In this document: positions 27,166 through 38,032 of the stretch, piece by piece
Layout: each line of letters begins with the position of its first letter
How positions within the stretch are numbered: the first letter of the stretch is position 1
Assembly: GCA_022266195.1 (NCBI GenBank)
Contig: WHVY01000003.1
Coordinates: 1,922,001-1,986,000 of the forward strand
Length of the DNA stretch: 64,000 nucleotides
Direction of reading: 5' to 3'
DNA from: Tetranychus cinnabarinus
Taxonomy: Eukaryota > Arthropoda > Arachnida > Trombidiformes > Tetranychidae
Notes under the pieces: model-generated
Databases searched by the model: none
What the model saw: only the letters and a program-made list of their open reading frames with translations
Told to the model about the DNA's origin: nothing
Position numbers and translations under genes: made by a program

Positions 27166-28302
27166 ATGTTTCCCAAAGTATGCTTGCTACTTTTACTCTC
27201 GTTGTTTGGTGTCAAGTTTTCGAGTGAAACGATCATTGAAAGCAGTTGTAATGATAAATGTGAACCAACTAAATATAATTTGTTTGCAAATGATAGGGAG
27301 ATTTCATTAACAGCTGTTGTCCAAATGGAATCGACGAATGCATTTGAGCCAATACTAAGTTTGGAGCTGATAAAATATCAACCGTACCATTTCGGTATTT
27401 CTTTTGAAAATTCAATCTTATTCAAATTTTATGACACGAAATATAAATTCAACTATATAAAACGTTCTTATAATGAAGCAACTTGCAGCTCTGGTTTTGC
27501 TGGTAACGAAAGACCATCTAATTGCAGTATAAACAAAGACACGAATGCATGTAAGTGGCTTATAAAGGTTGGTATGAGTGATTTGATCGAAAATGAAAAT
27601 GGAATCGAAACATCGACCTATGACATGATTACCAAATCAGACGCTGCGAAAATTGAACTTTGGAGTTGGTTTAGGAGCGAAACTGTGGCAGAAGATTTGA
27701 CGGATCTTCCGATATACCATTGGTCTTACGCTCGATACTGTGAATATAACAAGAAAATATACGATATTGATGGCGATGTGATAACTTTGAAGAAAGGAAA
27801 TGGTTCATTTGAATTTTTCATCTATCGCTATACTAGGTATGAAGTCAAGAAACCTCGACATGTAACCTTGATCAATTCAAAAAACAGTCCAATATCCATC
27901 TCTTGCGATGATGATAGAAATGATATCATTGTTTCGACTAAGACTGGATCCAAGGAAGGTTCAGTGTTGGACAAATATATATTTAGAAAATACATCGATA
28001 GACTTCGATGTGGCATCTCTTTATCGATCGAAATGGAAAGCGAACATTCATCATTTTCTTTCAATGATGCACCATTGAAATTGATTTATAAGTCTAATGA
28101 CTCTGATATTATCATACAAGAGGTAAAATTTGAGTCTGATTTCATTGTTGCAGATGAACCTAAAATTGAAACTACTTCAATAGCTTCTGTGGATCAACAT
28201 GATGTCGTCGATGAAGACCAGAAACATGATACAGTTAGTCCTTTAATAGGAGTTTTCTTGACTATAATAACTGTAGTTAAATCTTATTTTGATCTTTGGT
28301 AA
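27166..28302 (+). CDS. secreted or membrane-anchored host protein of unknown family
   Basis: A single-exon ORF of 378 aa from ATG 27166 (a longer frame upstream starts at a TTG only). Residues 1-20 form a clear signal peptide (lysine, then a run of Leu/Phe). The ectodomain has Cys pairs (about 28 and 32, and clusters near 105-140), so it is probably disulphide-bonded, with several N-glycosylation sites. An acidic DEPKIE...VDEDQKHD linker is followed by a C-terminal hydrophobic segment (about 358-378) that could be a membrane or GPI-anchor signal. No domain is recognised. The interrupted copy around element A shows the gene belongs to a duplicated family. Confidence 0.8.
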   Translation: MFPKVCLLLLLSLFGVKFSSETIIESSCNDKCEPTKYNLFANDREISLTAVVQMESTNAFEPILSLELIKYQPYHFGISFENSILFKFYDTKYKFNYIKRSYNEATCSSGFAGNERPSNCSINKDTNACKWLIKVGMSDLIENENGIETSTYDMITKSDAAKIELWSWFRSETVAEDLTDLPIYHWSYARYCEYNKKIYDIDGDVITLKKGNGSFEFFIYRYTRYEVKKPRHVTLINSKNSPISISCDDDRNDIIVSTKTGSKEGSVLDKYIFRKYIDRLRCGISLSIEMESEHSSFSFNDAPLKLIYKSNDSDIIIQEVKFESDFIVADEPKIETTSIASVDQHDVVDEDQKHDTVSPLIGVFLTIITVVKSYFDLW

Positions 28303-28992
28303 TCAAAAAACTAAATGTCAGTAATTCAAATAACACATTTATTCCAATTGGTGAAATTTGTTAGCAATCCTCATAATAAAGTTTCAGGGATTCATTGCCT
28401 TGTAATTCGATATTAAATTCTAAATGAACATTCATTACAATCGCAAAAACAGTGTATTGAAATCTTTATTAGTCATCTGTCAATTGATTATTGACAACTG
28501 TTGGGAATGTAGGCATAAATGTGAATCGTTCGTTATTTAATCTGAACGTCCCGGTTGAGAAAGTTAGTTTTTGGCCACCATTGACTTAAAATTGTATTGA
28601 ATAAATTGAATATTATTTGCTTCCAAGTTTGCTTGTGATTGAAACAAATGAAATATTTTTCGTAAATTTTATTTGATTTCAAAAATGCATTTAGTGAATA
28701 AAATTGTAAAAGATTGAAAAACACTTTCTTACATTGTTTGTCACTGACAATTCTAACTGTTTTGTTTAAGAAAAGTATGAAAATGCATGACAAAAAAAGA
28801 TTGAATCAAAATTTCAAGTGTTGAGATTCAACAGTGAATCACAATTGAATATAAACAAGTTAAATACGTTTCAATTGAAACAATCTAAGGTATATAATGA
28901 TATAAATGATAATTATACAAAGTGAATTTAAGAAAGGCTTTAGTGAAAATGAATAGATGAACGTTTTGTGAAAAATTATTATAAAATGTGTT
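28303..28992. other. intergenic spacer between host genes
   Basis: 3' ends of the secreted-protein gene (+) and the glucose transporter (-) face each other here. Nothing else is recognised. Confidence 0.5.
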
Positions 28993-31900
28993 TCAACATG
29001 AATTCTGTAATGCAGAATTAGTTTGTAAATTGTTATCATTAAATTTACAATCATTCTCTAAACTCTCTTCAATGGAAAAGCTCTTGTCTTTTGATATCGA
29101 TGATGTTGCTGTTGAAGTTGATGAAGTTGAGGGTGAAGGTAAGCTTGGATATGATAAAATTGCCTCAGTTGAACATGTTTTATCAACATTCGAACTTGTT
29201 TCAGGGAGATAGAAATACAGAATAACTGCTTCAAAAATACCGAATGCGACAAAAATCAGAAACACGGAATCACCCAACCAGCTATTAGCAATTGGAAAAC
29301 CTAATCCAACAGCAAAATTCGCAGCCCAATTTGAGAAGCCACCTACGCCCATTGCAACACTCAAAGTTGATTGGGGTAGCAATTCAGATGGGATCATCCA
29401 AGGGATTGGACCTGAGAGAAAGTTCAGACAGAAAATAAAAATTAAAATCTTTTTCAATATAAAAGTTAAGATAATGCGTATCAATAATTTATTTAACTAA
29501 CCATTTCCCATAGCAAATATGAAAACAAATGCCATAAAGAAAGACACGGTTGCGAATGGAGCCCAAGAAAGTGAATCCTGGTGAGAAATTAAGTGAAAAT
29601 TGTTATTAGTAAACGCTGTGATGATAATTATTCTGAGTTGAGTTTACCTTCATTTTGGTGGTGATTGTTAAGCCAATAAGGAAAATGATTCCACCCCAAA
29701 GACTAGTAAAGAGTAAGGATCGTCGACGCATTTTTCCCAACACTGGGATAACAATTAGTGAGCAGACTGCGTTGATACCACAAGCGCAAATTGAGCCATA
29801 CTGAGCTTGTTTCATCGTCATTCCAAGATCACTAAAAATGGCCGTTGAATAATAAAAGACGGCATTTATTCCTGAAAATTGTTGACCGATATGAAGTAAA
29901 AGCACCAGCAAAAACAATTTACGATATTCAGGTGATCTCAATAAGGATATGAATGTCCAGCCCGACTTGTTGTTTTCTTGTTCTTTGCGTTCCTTTTGTA
30001 ATAAAGCAATCTCTTCTTCCATTGATGATACATGACACCGACGAAGGTAAGCCAATGCTTTTAGAAAGAGAAAAAAATTAAAATAATTTAATAAAAAAAC
30101 TTATGCCCAGGTAAGAGTTAATCAATATGCTTACCATTTGCTGCTTTACTAAATTTCCTTTTAACAATATAAAGATAGACTGGACTAGTTGGACTAGGTT
30201 TGTAAATAGTCATACCAATTATAATGAAAACCCATGGTAAGGATAATAGTATTGGCCAGTAAAAATCAGTTCCAAGTAGATTTTCTTGACCCAAAATCTG
30301 GGAAATTATCATGCCAAAATTTAAGCCCAAAACATGCAAAACTCCCATTGAACCTTTCAACTTTTCAGGTGATATTTCAGCAATATATAAAGGCACCAAG
30401 CCAGAAGTAAGACCTAAAACAAAGGCAATAACATGAGTTGAGCAAATAATTGCAATCAATGTTTGTGAATCAAGGTGTGTCAGTTTAGAAACAGTTCAAT
30501 GACTAGTAATGATATCAGAAGCATCTATTTATATTTCTTTATCAAGCAAAATTATTGTAAGCCCAAATTCAGGTAATTCATTGAATGATAGAGATTAGAT
30601 TATAACCTATTTCTGGTCAATTGTTAAGAATTCAATCAGAAAATGCTATCTGGCAAGATCAAGATACAGTTAATTGAAACCACTCAATTAATAAGAATTC
30701 AAGATCAAAATGTGCCACTTATATTGAATCAATCGGGTTACTTTTGTTTTTTCATGCAAGTTTAAGTTCACTGCTTAATGATTATAATCAAATGATTTCA
30801 CTATTATATTTTGTTTCAATTATTTCATTATCCACTAACATTGTAAATGAAATGCTCAAACCTTATCGTGTGATATTTTTAATGATATATTGATATAAAA
30901 TCAGAGATTAGATAAAGAAACGATTCATTCATTCTGATTCTGTAATAAGATATTCTAGACTATTATTAGTGTGAGAGGATTAAGCATGAAATGAAAATTG
31001 ATTGTTTCTTGATTTACATGAACAAAATTACATTTTTCAACTCTTCAAGGTTAATTTCTTACCTGAATGGATCCCTGAGATGAACCTGGCAAGAAGGAGA
31101 AGCTCAACATATCTGAAGTAATATGATGCAAAAAATAGGATGGAACCAGTGATACCAATAAGACCAGAGATGAGAAGAGCTCCTTTTCTGTATTGTTACG
31201 CACGCATTCAGTGATGATCATGAAAAAAAACAAAAGTTGGAGCAAATTAAAAATCATAAGTTTTGGGTTAAATGTGACAAAAAAATCAGCTTTTTGGCAA
31301 TCTCGAGCAAGGCTGAGGATCGAAATTTCTGGTTCTACCTTAGTTATCGATAACATATGTGAAAGTTGAAAAGATTAGGTTTAATCAAATGAAGCTAAGA
31401 AATTAATTATTTAAATTACATTAGATAAATGCATCAATTGATCGCCAGCCAAATCGATGGTCTTTGGATCAAACCCAGTAGTACGTAAATTATGTGAAAT
31501 TCATCAAGTTTGGCGTATCAAATGTTTACTTCATTGCTATCAGAGTGATAAATTAAATACAGATCAAATGAGCAAACTGAAAATAATCAATCTAGTTAAC
31601 TGACCATAGTGGATTCGAAACTGTTAATCCTTTAGAAACTTAACCTTAGTGTCTATCACATATGTACATGTATGTAACCTCAAACTTGGAATATACCTCA
31701 GCAGTCAAGCTTTAAGTTAAAACAAGATTTACCATGCTATACCACTACGAACTTTGTCTTTAAAAAATTGTTTTCAAAACAGCAGTAACATGGCAATTTG
31801 CAACTCAAAGCTGTGTAATTACACTTGTTATAACTTGAAAGATTGTCAATAAACATTGAAAGTCACATGTAATGAAGGATTTACTTACCTTCCAAGAGAA

Positions 31901-32498
31901 TTGGCAAGATAATTGGTGAAAAATGTGCCAACAATGGCTCCGAGAAGTAAAATGGATACACAAACTGACCAGAGAAGAGCAAGGCTTTCGTTTGATAAAG
32001 TGATTCCTCGTTCAGTTAGAGTTGAGTTACAAAAAAACAAGAGAACCTGAGTAAATGAGTATAAATTTAATAAACATTAGATGATAAAAATATTTTAAAA
32101 CAACAAATTTATTTAATGATAATAAATTGTTTTACCTTTTGAGGAGTATTCACAGAACCAACGTTATAACCAGAAGGAATTGAACAGGTTAAAAGAGCAA
32201 AGATAGCGCCTAAAATCAATGGCAATGTAACTTTACCAGTATCATGTGATTGAGTCTAACCAATGGGAAAGGCGAAAGCGTAAACTGTTATTAAATTTGA
32301 AAATTATAATCAAAATTAAATAATTACCTTTCCATTGATTGTGGATCCACCATTTATTGGCTGTGAATCTTTTTCAACTGTTGACGTTCCAATGACAACT
32401 TTACAGTTACCTAGATATTGGGTTGAGTAAAAGTCGACACTTTTCTCGGAAAGGTTATCCAATGGTTTAGTGTCTGCTTCAACCAAATTAGGCGCCAT
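28993..32498 (-). CDS. facilitated glucose transporter (SLC2/GLUT family), 8 coding exons
   Basis: Exons on the minus strand: 32498-32328, 32255-32136, 32046-31889, 31187-31063, 30413-30135, 30057-29648, 29577-29502, 29411-28993. All junctions are GT-AG and phases agree, giving 585 aa. Family features: SGYNVGSVNTPQ in helix 1, LANSLGR after helix 2, GLTSGLVPLYIAEISP near helix 4, GQQFSGINAVFYYS in helix 7, GPIPWMIPSE in helix 10, and PETSS at the end of helix 12. It moves hexose across the plasma membrane by facilitated diffusion. The tail after PETSS is Ser/Thr-rich and about 80 residues long. An acceptor at 32622 suggests a spliced 5' UTR reaching upstream, so element B may lie within the gene's first intron. 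Confidence 0.93.
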
Positions 32499-32927
32499 AA
32501 CTGTTTCACAGTTTGGTTAAACACAATAAATTTGGGTTAACAATTAAATGTAACCAAGAAAATGGGAAATGAAATGTTGATCACAGATTGTTGTAGTTGA
32601 AGTAGTTGTTGATCAAGCAAATCTGAGGATAAAAGAAAAGATGAATCAGTTTTAAATGATCAGTGAAGATATTATTTGATGGTTACAATTAAAATTGAGA
32701 TGAAGATGATGGTTGAGTGATGATGATAAGTGACGGTGCTGCTAGTAATTAATGTAGACGCAGGAAGACACACAAACATAAAAAGTGTTACTCTTTAACT
32801 CAATGTACCAACAGTTTATGTTGAATTTGCTGTTATTATGTTGTAGTTGTTGTGGCTAATATTTGATTGTAGTTGATTTAGATTAAGATGAACAAGAGAA
32901 ATCAATACAAAAAAAAGTTAACTAATC
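32499..32927 (-). other. 5' UTR and upstream region of the transporter
   Basis: No ORF. A good acceptor (TTTTATCCTCAG, minus strand, ending at 32623) implies that the 124 bp before the ATG are the start of a UTR exon and that a donor exon lies further upstream, beyond element B or between it and this point. Confidence 0.5.
32922..32927 (+). repeat. target-site duplication of element B, left copy (CTAATC)
   Basis: CTAATC immediately precedes the AGTAGT terminus and recurs at 48445-48450. Six bases is the expected Polinton duplication. Confidence 0.95.
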
Positions 32928-32981
32928 AGTAGTAAGTAGGGGATATTGATAACTTAAGGGGAGGCCTTAACTCGCGCATGC
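32928..32981 (+). repeat. left terminal inverted repeat of element B
   Basis: 54 bp identical to the reverse complement of 48391-48444; weaker similarity continues for about 35 bp with purine-rich sequence. Confidence 0.97.
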
Positions 32982-33042
32982 TAAACAGGAAAAGGGAAAG
33001 AACAAGGGGGAATAAACAAAACAACCAATAAACAGAAATACT

Positions 33043-33779
33043 TTATTGAATATATTTTTTCGCAACAAAGTCATATTTTTTTACAATTTTCAATTTCTTT
33101 TGGCCAGCCATAATTTCAACAGCTTTTTTAAGGCTGTTTATAACGCAGGTTCTCTCCCCAAGTTCCTGTCTTCCACTAGCTATATCAGCATATCTTATAT
33201 TCAATTTTTTGGCAATGATTTTTTCGATACTGCCAGGGCTCACTTCTTGGGGCACCAAAGGATCATAAACCGTCATACGATATGAGGTATCGCGATGCAG
33301 GATTACTAAACGAGAGTGTGCCTTATCCTTTTTTATATCATTGAAGCTGGCTGTTACTACCAAAAGCTTCTCGCCAATCTTCGTACATTTGCGGGCTTCT
33401 CTACAGTTGAGGGTGTACAATTTATGGCCAGACGAGGGTCCCCAGTCGCAGCACCATATATTCTTGACATTTGCAAGTTAGTACAGCTGCAATATTTTTT
33501 CAGTATGGAAAACTTTGAAGTACTTTTGATGACAGTTTCGTCATCGACAAAAAACTTGCATAGTAGACTGAACACAGCATTAAAATAAACAGCATCAGAG
33601 TAAATGCCTCTGCCCTTTTCAATTGAATTGAACTTTTTCATTAGGGAAGTTGCTTTCTTTGGCACAACAATACAATTTAGGTTAACTGAAGAGGAAGTAA
33701 TATCTCTAAGGACAGACATGATGACTAGATAAGTTCGGTGTATGTAAATCGAATACCTTGGTAAGCAAAACTTCAACAT
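33043..33779 (-). CDS. unknown gene in two overlapping frames
   Basis: Two minus-strand ORFs overlap at 33357-33420. The first runs from ATG 33779 (or the internal ATG 33719) and gives up to 140 aa; the second has no ATG of its own and gives about 125 aa. They probably form one gene with a frame change near 33400, or a spliced gene whose junction I cannot find. The second half has an HRDTSY...VYDP stretch and a later GERTCVINSLKKA stretch that vaguely recall the His, Asp and Cys order of Ulp1-like proteases, but spacing is poor and I do not assign it. It is the last gene before the left TIR. Confidence 0.45.
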
Positions 33780-33900
33780 ACTTATACCCCAATATTAATC
33801 AGTTTATGGTTTAATCAGTTCAACTTTAAAGTGATTAAATCCTGTACCATAGTAAATCAGATTAACATCATATGTTCAAATTGAATGTATTATGACAAAG

Positions 33901-34170
33901 ATAGCTACAATTAAGAGAAGTACAATTAAGATACTAACAATTAAGACATGCGCAATTAAGATACCAACAATCAAGACAAGTACAATTAAGACACTAACAA
34001 TTAAGACAAGTACAATTAAGACACTAACAATTAAGACAAGTACAATTAAGATACCAACAATTAAGACATGCGCAATTAAGATACCAACAATTAAGACATG
34101 CGCAATTAAGACAAGTACAAGGCAGGCACGATTAAGGTAGGTACAATTAAGACAAGCACAATTAAGACAA
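33901..34170 (+). repeat. 15-bp tandem array (about 18 copies)
   Basis: The unit is close to ACAATTAAGACAAGT, with alternating variants (ACTA, ACCA, ATGCGC) that give a partial 30-bp period. It lies upstream of the IAP gene. An 82-codon frame through it (Thr-Ile-Lys-Thr repeats) is probably not a gene. It could be an enhancer array or part of an untranslated leader. Confidence 0.9.
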
Positions 34171-34397
34171 GCTTATGAACATGCGCGTAACTATAGTTGC
34201 AGATCGGTAACTAACTAGTTAGCTCTAGTTAACTCAATACTCGGAAGTCATAGCTCCTTCTACTTCCTTGATTAGTTTGCAATAAGAAGCGGGGTAAGAC
34301 AGAGACTTTTTCATTTATCCTTCTGCTTTTGGTATAGTAACATCAACATATTTACTACAATTTCAACATCAACTCAAAACTAGTACTATCTAAAACC
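34171..34397 (+). promoter_or_regulatory. promoter and 5' UTR region of the element B IAP
   Basis: No ORF. The last 60 bp before ATG 34398 are CAA-rich (AACATCAACATA, TTTCAACATCAACTC), ATG-free, and resemble the hexamer leader of element A. A weak TATA-like GGTATAGTAAC lies at about 34331-34341, just upstream. Confidence 0.4.
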
Positions 34398-35744
34398 ATG
34401 AACCCGCGTCAAGCCCATCCTCAATCTGCTTCTGACATGAAAGATGAAAAGAACAGACTGCAGTCTTTCTATCAAGGCTTCGACAATTGGACAAACGGAA
34501 TTGAATCTCGATATGAGCTAGTGATCGATGGATTTTATTATACAGGGAAAGAAAGACTTGTTAAATGTGCTTTCTGTCATTATGAATATAATGTTCCTTT
34601 AGTATACGATTTGCATTGGGTTGATCATAGACAACAAAGTCCGATTTGCCCCTTCATTTTAGGATACAATGTAGGCAACATTCAACTTGCATATCTACAT
34701 CCAGATGAAGGTGTTTCTGCTATGCATGTCGATGAGGAATATAACAATAGGATAAATATACTCCTAGATACTAGTTCTCAACAGTCAGTATCAACTGAAG
34801 GGTACGACGAAGAAGACGATGAATCTCTACCTGAAACACCAAGTCCTTCTGATACACCGTCTCCACTCCTCAACTTCAATGTATCAAGGGCCAACAATAA
34901 TAATGCTTGTTCTCAACACTCAGTATCAGCTGAAGGGTACGACGAAGTAGACAGAACGGGTTATGCATCTTTACCTGAAACACCAGGTCCTTCTGATACA
35001 CCGTCTCCCCTCCTCAACTTCAATGTCTCAAGGGTCAACATTGAAGACAATAAGCCTACAATCGGTAGTAGAAGAGCAGAAGAAGTTCTTAGAAAGTCAG
35101 CAACTTATATTAAATATGCAGCAATCGATCAATTACTTCGAAGTATGCAGAGACAATCTCATCCGATGCAAGTAAATCATCAGGGTAAAGAAGCATTGGA
35201 CATAAGAGTTGTTACATTTTCCCGGGGATATCTAACTTATTCATCAGTACAAGCAATACATCCTGAGTATAAGGATATAGTTAAGCGTATCCTAACTTTT
35301 GATGATTGGCCTCTAGCAGATACAATCAATATTAGAGACCTCGCTGAAGCAGGTTTTTACTACAGAAAGCTATTTGACATAGTATGCTGCTATCATTGCG
35401 ACGGATCATTGACTAAATGGCAAGCTGGTGATGATCCATGGGCAATACATGCCAATATTTTCCCTAACTGCTGCTTCGTATACATCAAAAAAGGTCAAGA
35501 TTTTATCGAAAATTGCAAGAAAAGCTATATTGATGCACCTAAAACGGAAATCGATGCTCCTACACCTTCTGCCGGAAATTTAGACAGATATACATGCTCG
35601 ATTTGCTATGAAAATGAGATTGGCTGCGCATTCTTGCCTTGCGATCATGCTTGCTCATGCATTGAATGTACACCAAGACTTGAAACGTGTCCAATATGTA
35701 GAAAAGAAATAACCAAAATTGTACGATTGAAACTTATCAATTAA
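34398..35744 (+). CDS. inhibitor-of-apoptosis protein (two BIRs, RING) with internal duplication
   Basis: 448 aa. BIR1 (about residues 20-90) contains DGFYYTGKERLVKCAFC and SPICPF; BIR2 (about 295-365) contains EAGFYYRKLFDIVCCYHC and HANIFPNCCF; the RING (about 398-435) contains CSICYENEIGCAFLPCDH and CPICRKEI. Between the BIRs lies an acidic, Ser/Pro-rich linker in which about 40 residues (SVSxEGYDE ... LPETPxPSDTPSPLLNFNVSR) occur twice in tandem. In BIR1 the usual His ligand spacing is slightly altered. It should block caspase-driven death and act as an E3 ligase. It is the only + strand gene of element B, and its stop abuts the stop of the TBP-like gene. Confidence 0.95.
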   Translation: MNPRQAHPQSASDMKDEKNRLQSFYQGFDNWTNGIESRYELVIDGFYYTGKERLVKCAFCHYEYNVPLVYDLHWVDHRQQSPICPFILGYNVGNIQLAYLHPDEGVSAMHVDEEYNNRINILLDTSSQQSVSTEGYDEEDDESLPETPSPSDTPSPLLNFNVSRANNNNACSQHSVSAEGYDEVDRTGYASLPETPGPSDTPSPLLNFNVSRVNIEDNKPTIGSRRAEEVLRKSATYIKYAAIDQLLRSMQRQSHPMQVNHQGKEALDIRVVTFSRGYLTYSSVQAIHPEYKDIVKRILTFDDWPLADTINIRDLAEAGFYYRKLFDIVCCYHCDGSLTKWQAGDDPWAIHANIFPNCCFVYIKKGQDFIENCKKSYIDAPKTEIDAPTPSAGNLDRYTCSICYENEIGCAFLPCDHACSCIECTPRLETCPICRKEITKIVRLKLIN

Positions 35745-36284
35745 TCATGTATCTTTATTAAGTAAAGTAGAAAATAAAGCTGAAATTCTTTGAAAAACTA
35801 AATTAACATCCTCAATATTTTTGAATCCCGTGAATACAAGTTTTCCTGTATGAAATATTAGCACTTTTCCTTTATCATCCTTTGCATATGCCGCTGGATA
35901 TAGTTCAGGATAGTAAGTGAAATCATTCGGATACTTCTCTAGAAGTTTACATAGATTTATTTGCTGTGCAAACTTTGCAACAGCTACCAAGTTTACTATT
36001 TTCCTTTCAGTGTAATCGCAAGGCTGACCAATAGCTTTGCAAAATTCGATTATAGCATTCTCTGCTTGATCAAGCGTTTTATTTCCAACCACATTAACTT
36101 TCCCATTTCTGAAAACGAGTAAACAACACCCGAAATCCTTAACAATAGCTCCATTGAATCGCTTTGGTCGATAATCAACACATGATAACGCAAATTTGAG
36201 AAAATCCAGGTTAATATGAAAGTTTAAGAAGTACTTAACTACAATGTTAGTAACTGCAGGAGATGTTGTTGTATCCATAGTCAT
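35745..36284 (-). CDS. TATA-binding-protein homologue
   Basis: 179 aa with both TBP repeats. Repeat 1: NIVVKYFLN at about residue 12, YRPKRFNGAIVK (about 38) and CLLVFRNGKVNVVG (about 53-66). Repeat 2: YYPELYPA (about 124), then VLIFHTGKLVFTGFKN (about 139-154). These match the order of signature segments in cellular TBP more closely than the element A version does. The protein is expected to bind TATA DNA and recruit TFIIA/TFIIB or virus-specific partners. It ends the leftward virion block, directly after the protease. Confidence 0.9.
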   Translation of the reverse strand: MTMDTTTSPAVTNIVVKYFLNFHINLDFLKFALSCVDYRPKRFNGAIVKDFGCCLLVFRNGKVNVVGNKTLDQAENAIIEFCKAIGQPCDYTERKIVNLVAVAKFAQQINLCKLLEKYPNDFTYYPELYPAAYAKDDKGKVLIFHTGKLVFTGFKNIEDVNLVFQRISALFSTLLNKDT

Positions 36285-36301
36285 TAGGCAAATGAAATGG
36301 A

Positions 36302-36724
36302 CTAAACAGTGTTTGCTGCTCTTATCACTACTTTGTCATTCTTTCGAAGATCATTGTTAAACCTTTTTATGAAATTATTATATTTAATTCCAAGGTTTCT
36401 TGCTTTGACGAAAGCAATACAAAATTGACCACATGTACGCGATGATGAGTGTTGCACACATCTACTGTTCCATGCGAGTGTTTTCTTAGAAAACAGTTTT
36501 TTGAATTCCGAATAAAGCGGTGGTAGACCAAAGGAGTCAAAGTATTCACAAGTTTTTTCTGAACATCGCACAGCCACCCAATGCCTGCCAGGCTGAGATG
36601 CTTTATCGGTATTCACAATGATAGAAAAGGGATGAGTAGTAAAGTTAGGTATTTTATCCCGAGGGTAAACACCTCTGAAGTCAGGGGAATTTTCAAGACA
36701 TTTTGCAATTTCATAATCGAACAT
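36302..36724 (-). CDS. PRO: adenain-like cysteine protease
   Basis: 140 aa, with His48 in GRHWVAV, Asp63 in YFDSFG, Gln91 and the nucleophile Cys98 in CGQFC. The N-terminal DFRGVYPRDKIP matches the SFKGVYAIDKLP of the element A enzyme. It would cleave virion precursors at Gly-Gly-type sites. It starts 9 bp after the major capsid stop. Confidence 0.92.
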   Translation of the reverse strand: MFDYEIAKCLENSPDFRGVYPRDKIPNFTTHPFSIIVNTDKASQPGRHWVAVRCSEKTCEYFDSFGLPPLYSEFKKLFSKKTLAWNSRCVQHSSSRTCGQFCIAFVKARNLGIKYNNFIKRFNNDLRKNDKVVIRAANTV

Positions 36725-36733
36725 TTTATTTTA

Positions 36734-38032
36734 TTAATTATAGTCAGTATGAATATTTCGATCTACATCAATTTCAAGCAAATTATCATATTCACAAAAT
36801 AGAACAGCATCAATCATTTCCTCTAGAGCTTGTTTGAACCTTAAATAGACTCGCATTGTTCCTCTTTTGATAGGATTAACATGGCCAACCATTCCACATC
36901 CATGGGATAAATCCGGAGCAAAGTTGAAAGCAAGAATCATTTTATCTTTTCCAAACTGTTTACGAGTTATATCAATGCTAGAATCAGTCGCATTCATATT
37001 CATTGCTTGAAAAAGACTGTTGAACTCACGAATAAAATTTCCATTATCAAAGTCAGGTTGATATGGACATGCAGGATACTGAACACTATCAAGATAACAT
37101 GCAGCGTGTGATAAGTTGAAATTATCGAATTTGAATGGATTCGAACTGCAATTACCATTGAGAGCGTTATGCGACACAAAGAATAGAAACATTCGGCGAG
37201 GAAGTTGACCAATTACGATATTATCAATCATTGCATCCATTGAATTTGCATTGATAATCATTTGACGCATATCAATACGAGAAATAGGATATTTTACAGG
37301 AGCCAGTGCTAACGCTTTATTATGTGCCGCCACAAGTTGCTGTGTTGCTCGAAGTCGGTGAACAAATAGAGATGCATCGTGTACCTTCATCTCCAACTTG
37401 ATGTTATTCGGATACATGAAACTGAAACTAACATCATTCGGTATGATTTTGACCTTAACATCACAACCGCCAAGTAATGCTTTGCCTTGAAAAGTTAAGT
37501 CTAAGTGGAGTCGACCATAAAGATCAACAATTTTCGAGCTATTTGACTTGTCATCAGGAATGAAATAAGATGATCTCTCAGAATCATCATCACACCATAA
37601 ACAAGAAGCAAGATGAGATTTCTTAGCTGAATTAGCAAATCCAAGTAAATTTTCAATGTAAGCGCGGTAAGCATATAGCTCATTTGATGTAGTTACACTT
37701 TTATTTCCAATACTAAGTTCTACTTTCTTTATGAGAGAGTGGAGAAGATTATTTACCGGAATGATTTTCTTCCAGTCAACAGGAACCTTTTCATCTTTTG
37801 AAGCAACAGTGAGTTGTATTTTGATGTACAAATAAGTTTCATGCATTAAAATATACTCATTTTCAGATGTAGGAACATGAAACTCTATCATGCTCTTAGC
37901 TGACTCAAGAGTTGAAATAGATCTATGCTGCGTTTCATATCCACACTCTACTGATTTTTGCGTAGCAGGTACTGTAAAAAGATCCAATTCAGGTAAGAAA
38001 GCCTCAGGGGAAAGTTTATGAATAGAACTCAT
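36734..38032 (-). CDS. MCP: major capsid protein (hexon-like)
   Basis: 432 aa, same family as 15382-16620: PELDLFTVPATQ near the N-terminus, ETYLYIKIQL strand, VIGQLPRRMF, CPYQPDFDNGNFIREFNSLFQAMN and a closing NIHTDYN. A double jelly-roll fold is predicted for this family. The ATG overlaps the stop of the pVI-like gene (ATGA). The frame is fully open. Confidence 0.87.
   Translation of the reverse strand: MSSIHKLSPEAFLPELDLFTVPATQKSVECGYETQHRSISTLESAKSMIEFHVPTSENEYILMHETYLYIKIQLTVASKDEKVPVDWKKIIPVNNLLHSLIKKVELSIGNKSVTTSNELYAYRAYIENLLGFANSAKKSHLASCLWCDDDSERSSYFIPDDKSNSSKIVDLYGRLHLDLTFQGKALLGGCDVKVKIIPNDVSFSFMYPNNIKLEMKVHDASLFVHRLRATQQLVAAHNKALALAPVKYPISRIDMRQMIINANSMDAMIDNIVIGQLPRRMFLFFVSHNALNGNCSSNPFKFDNFNLSHAACYLDSVQYPACPYQPDFDNGNFIREFNSLFQAMNMNATDSSIDITRKQFGKDKMILAFNFAPDLSHGCGMVGHVNPIKRGTMRVYLRFKQALEEMIDAVLFCEYDNLLEIDVDRNIHTDYN

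Noticed and set aside
33043..33420. Ulp1-like protease assignment
   Set aside because: Residue spacing does not fit, and each element already has a clear adenain-like protease.
33892..34140. 82-codon Thr-Ile-Lys repeat ORF
   Set aside because: A 15-bp period keeps any frame open. It starts within the array and has no other coding sign.
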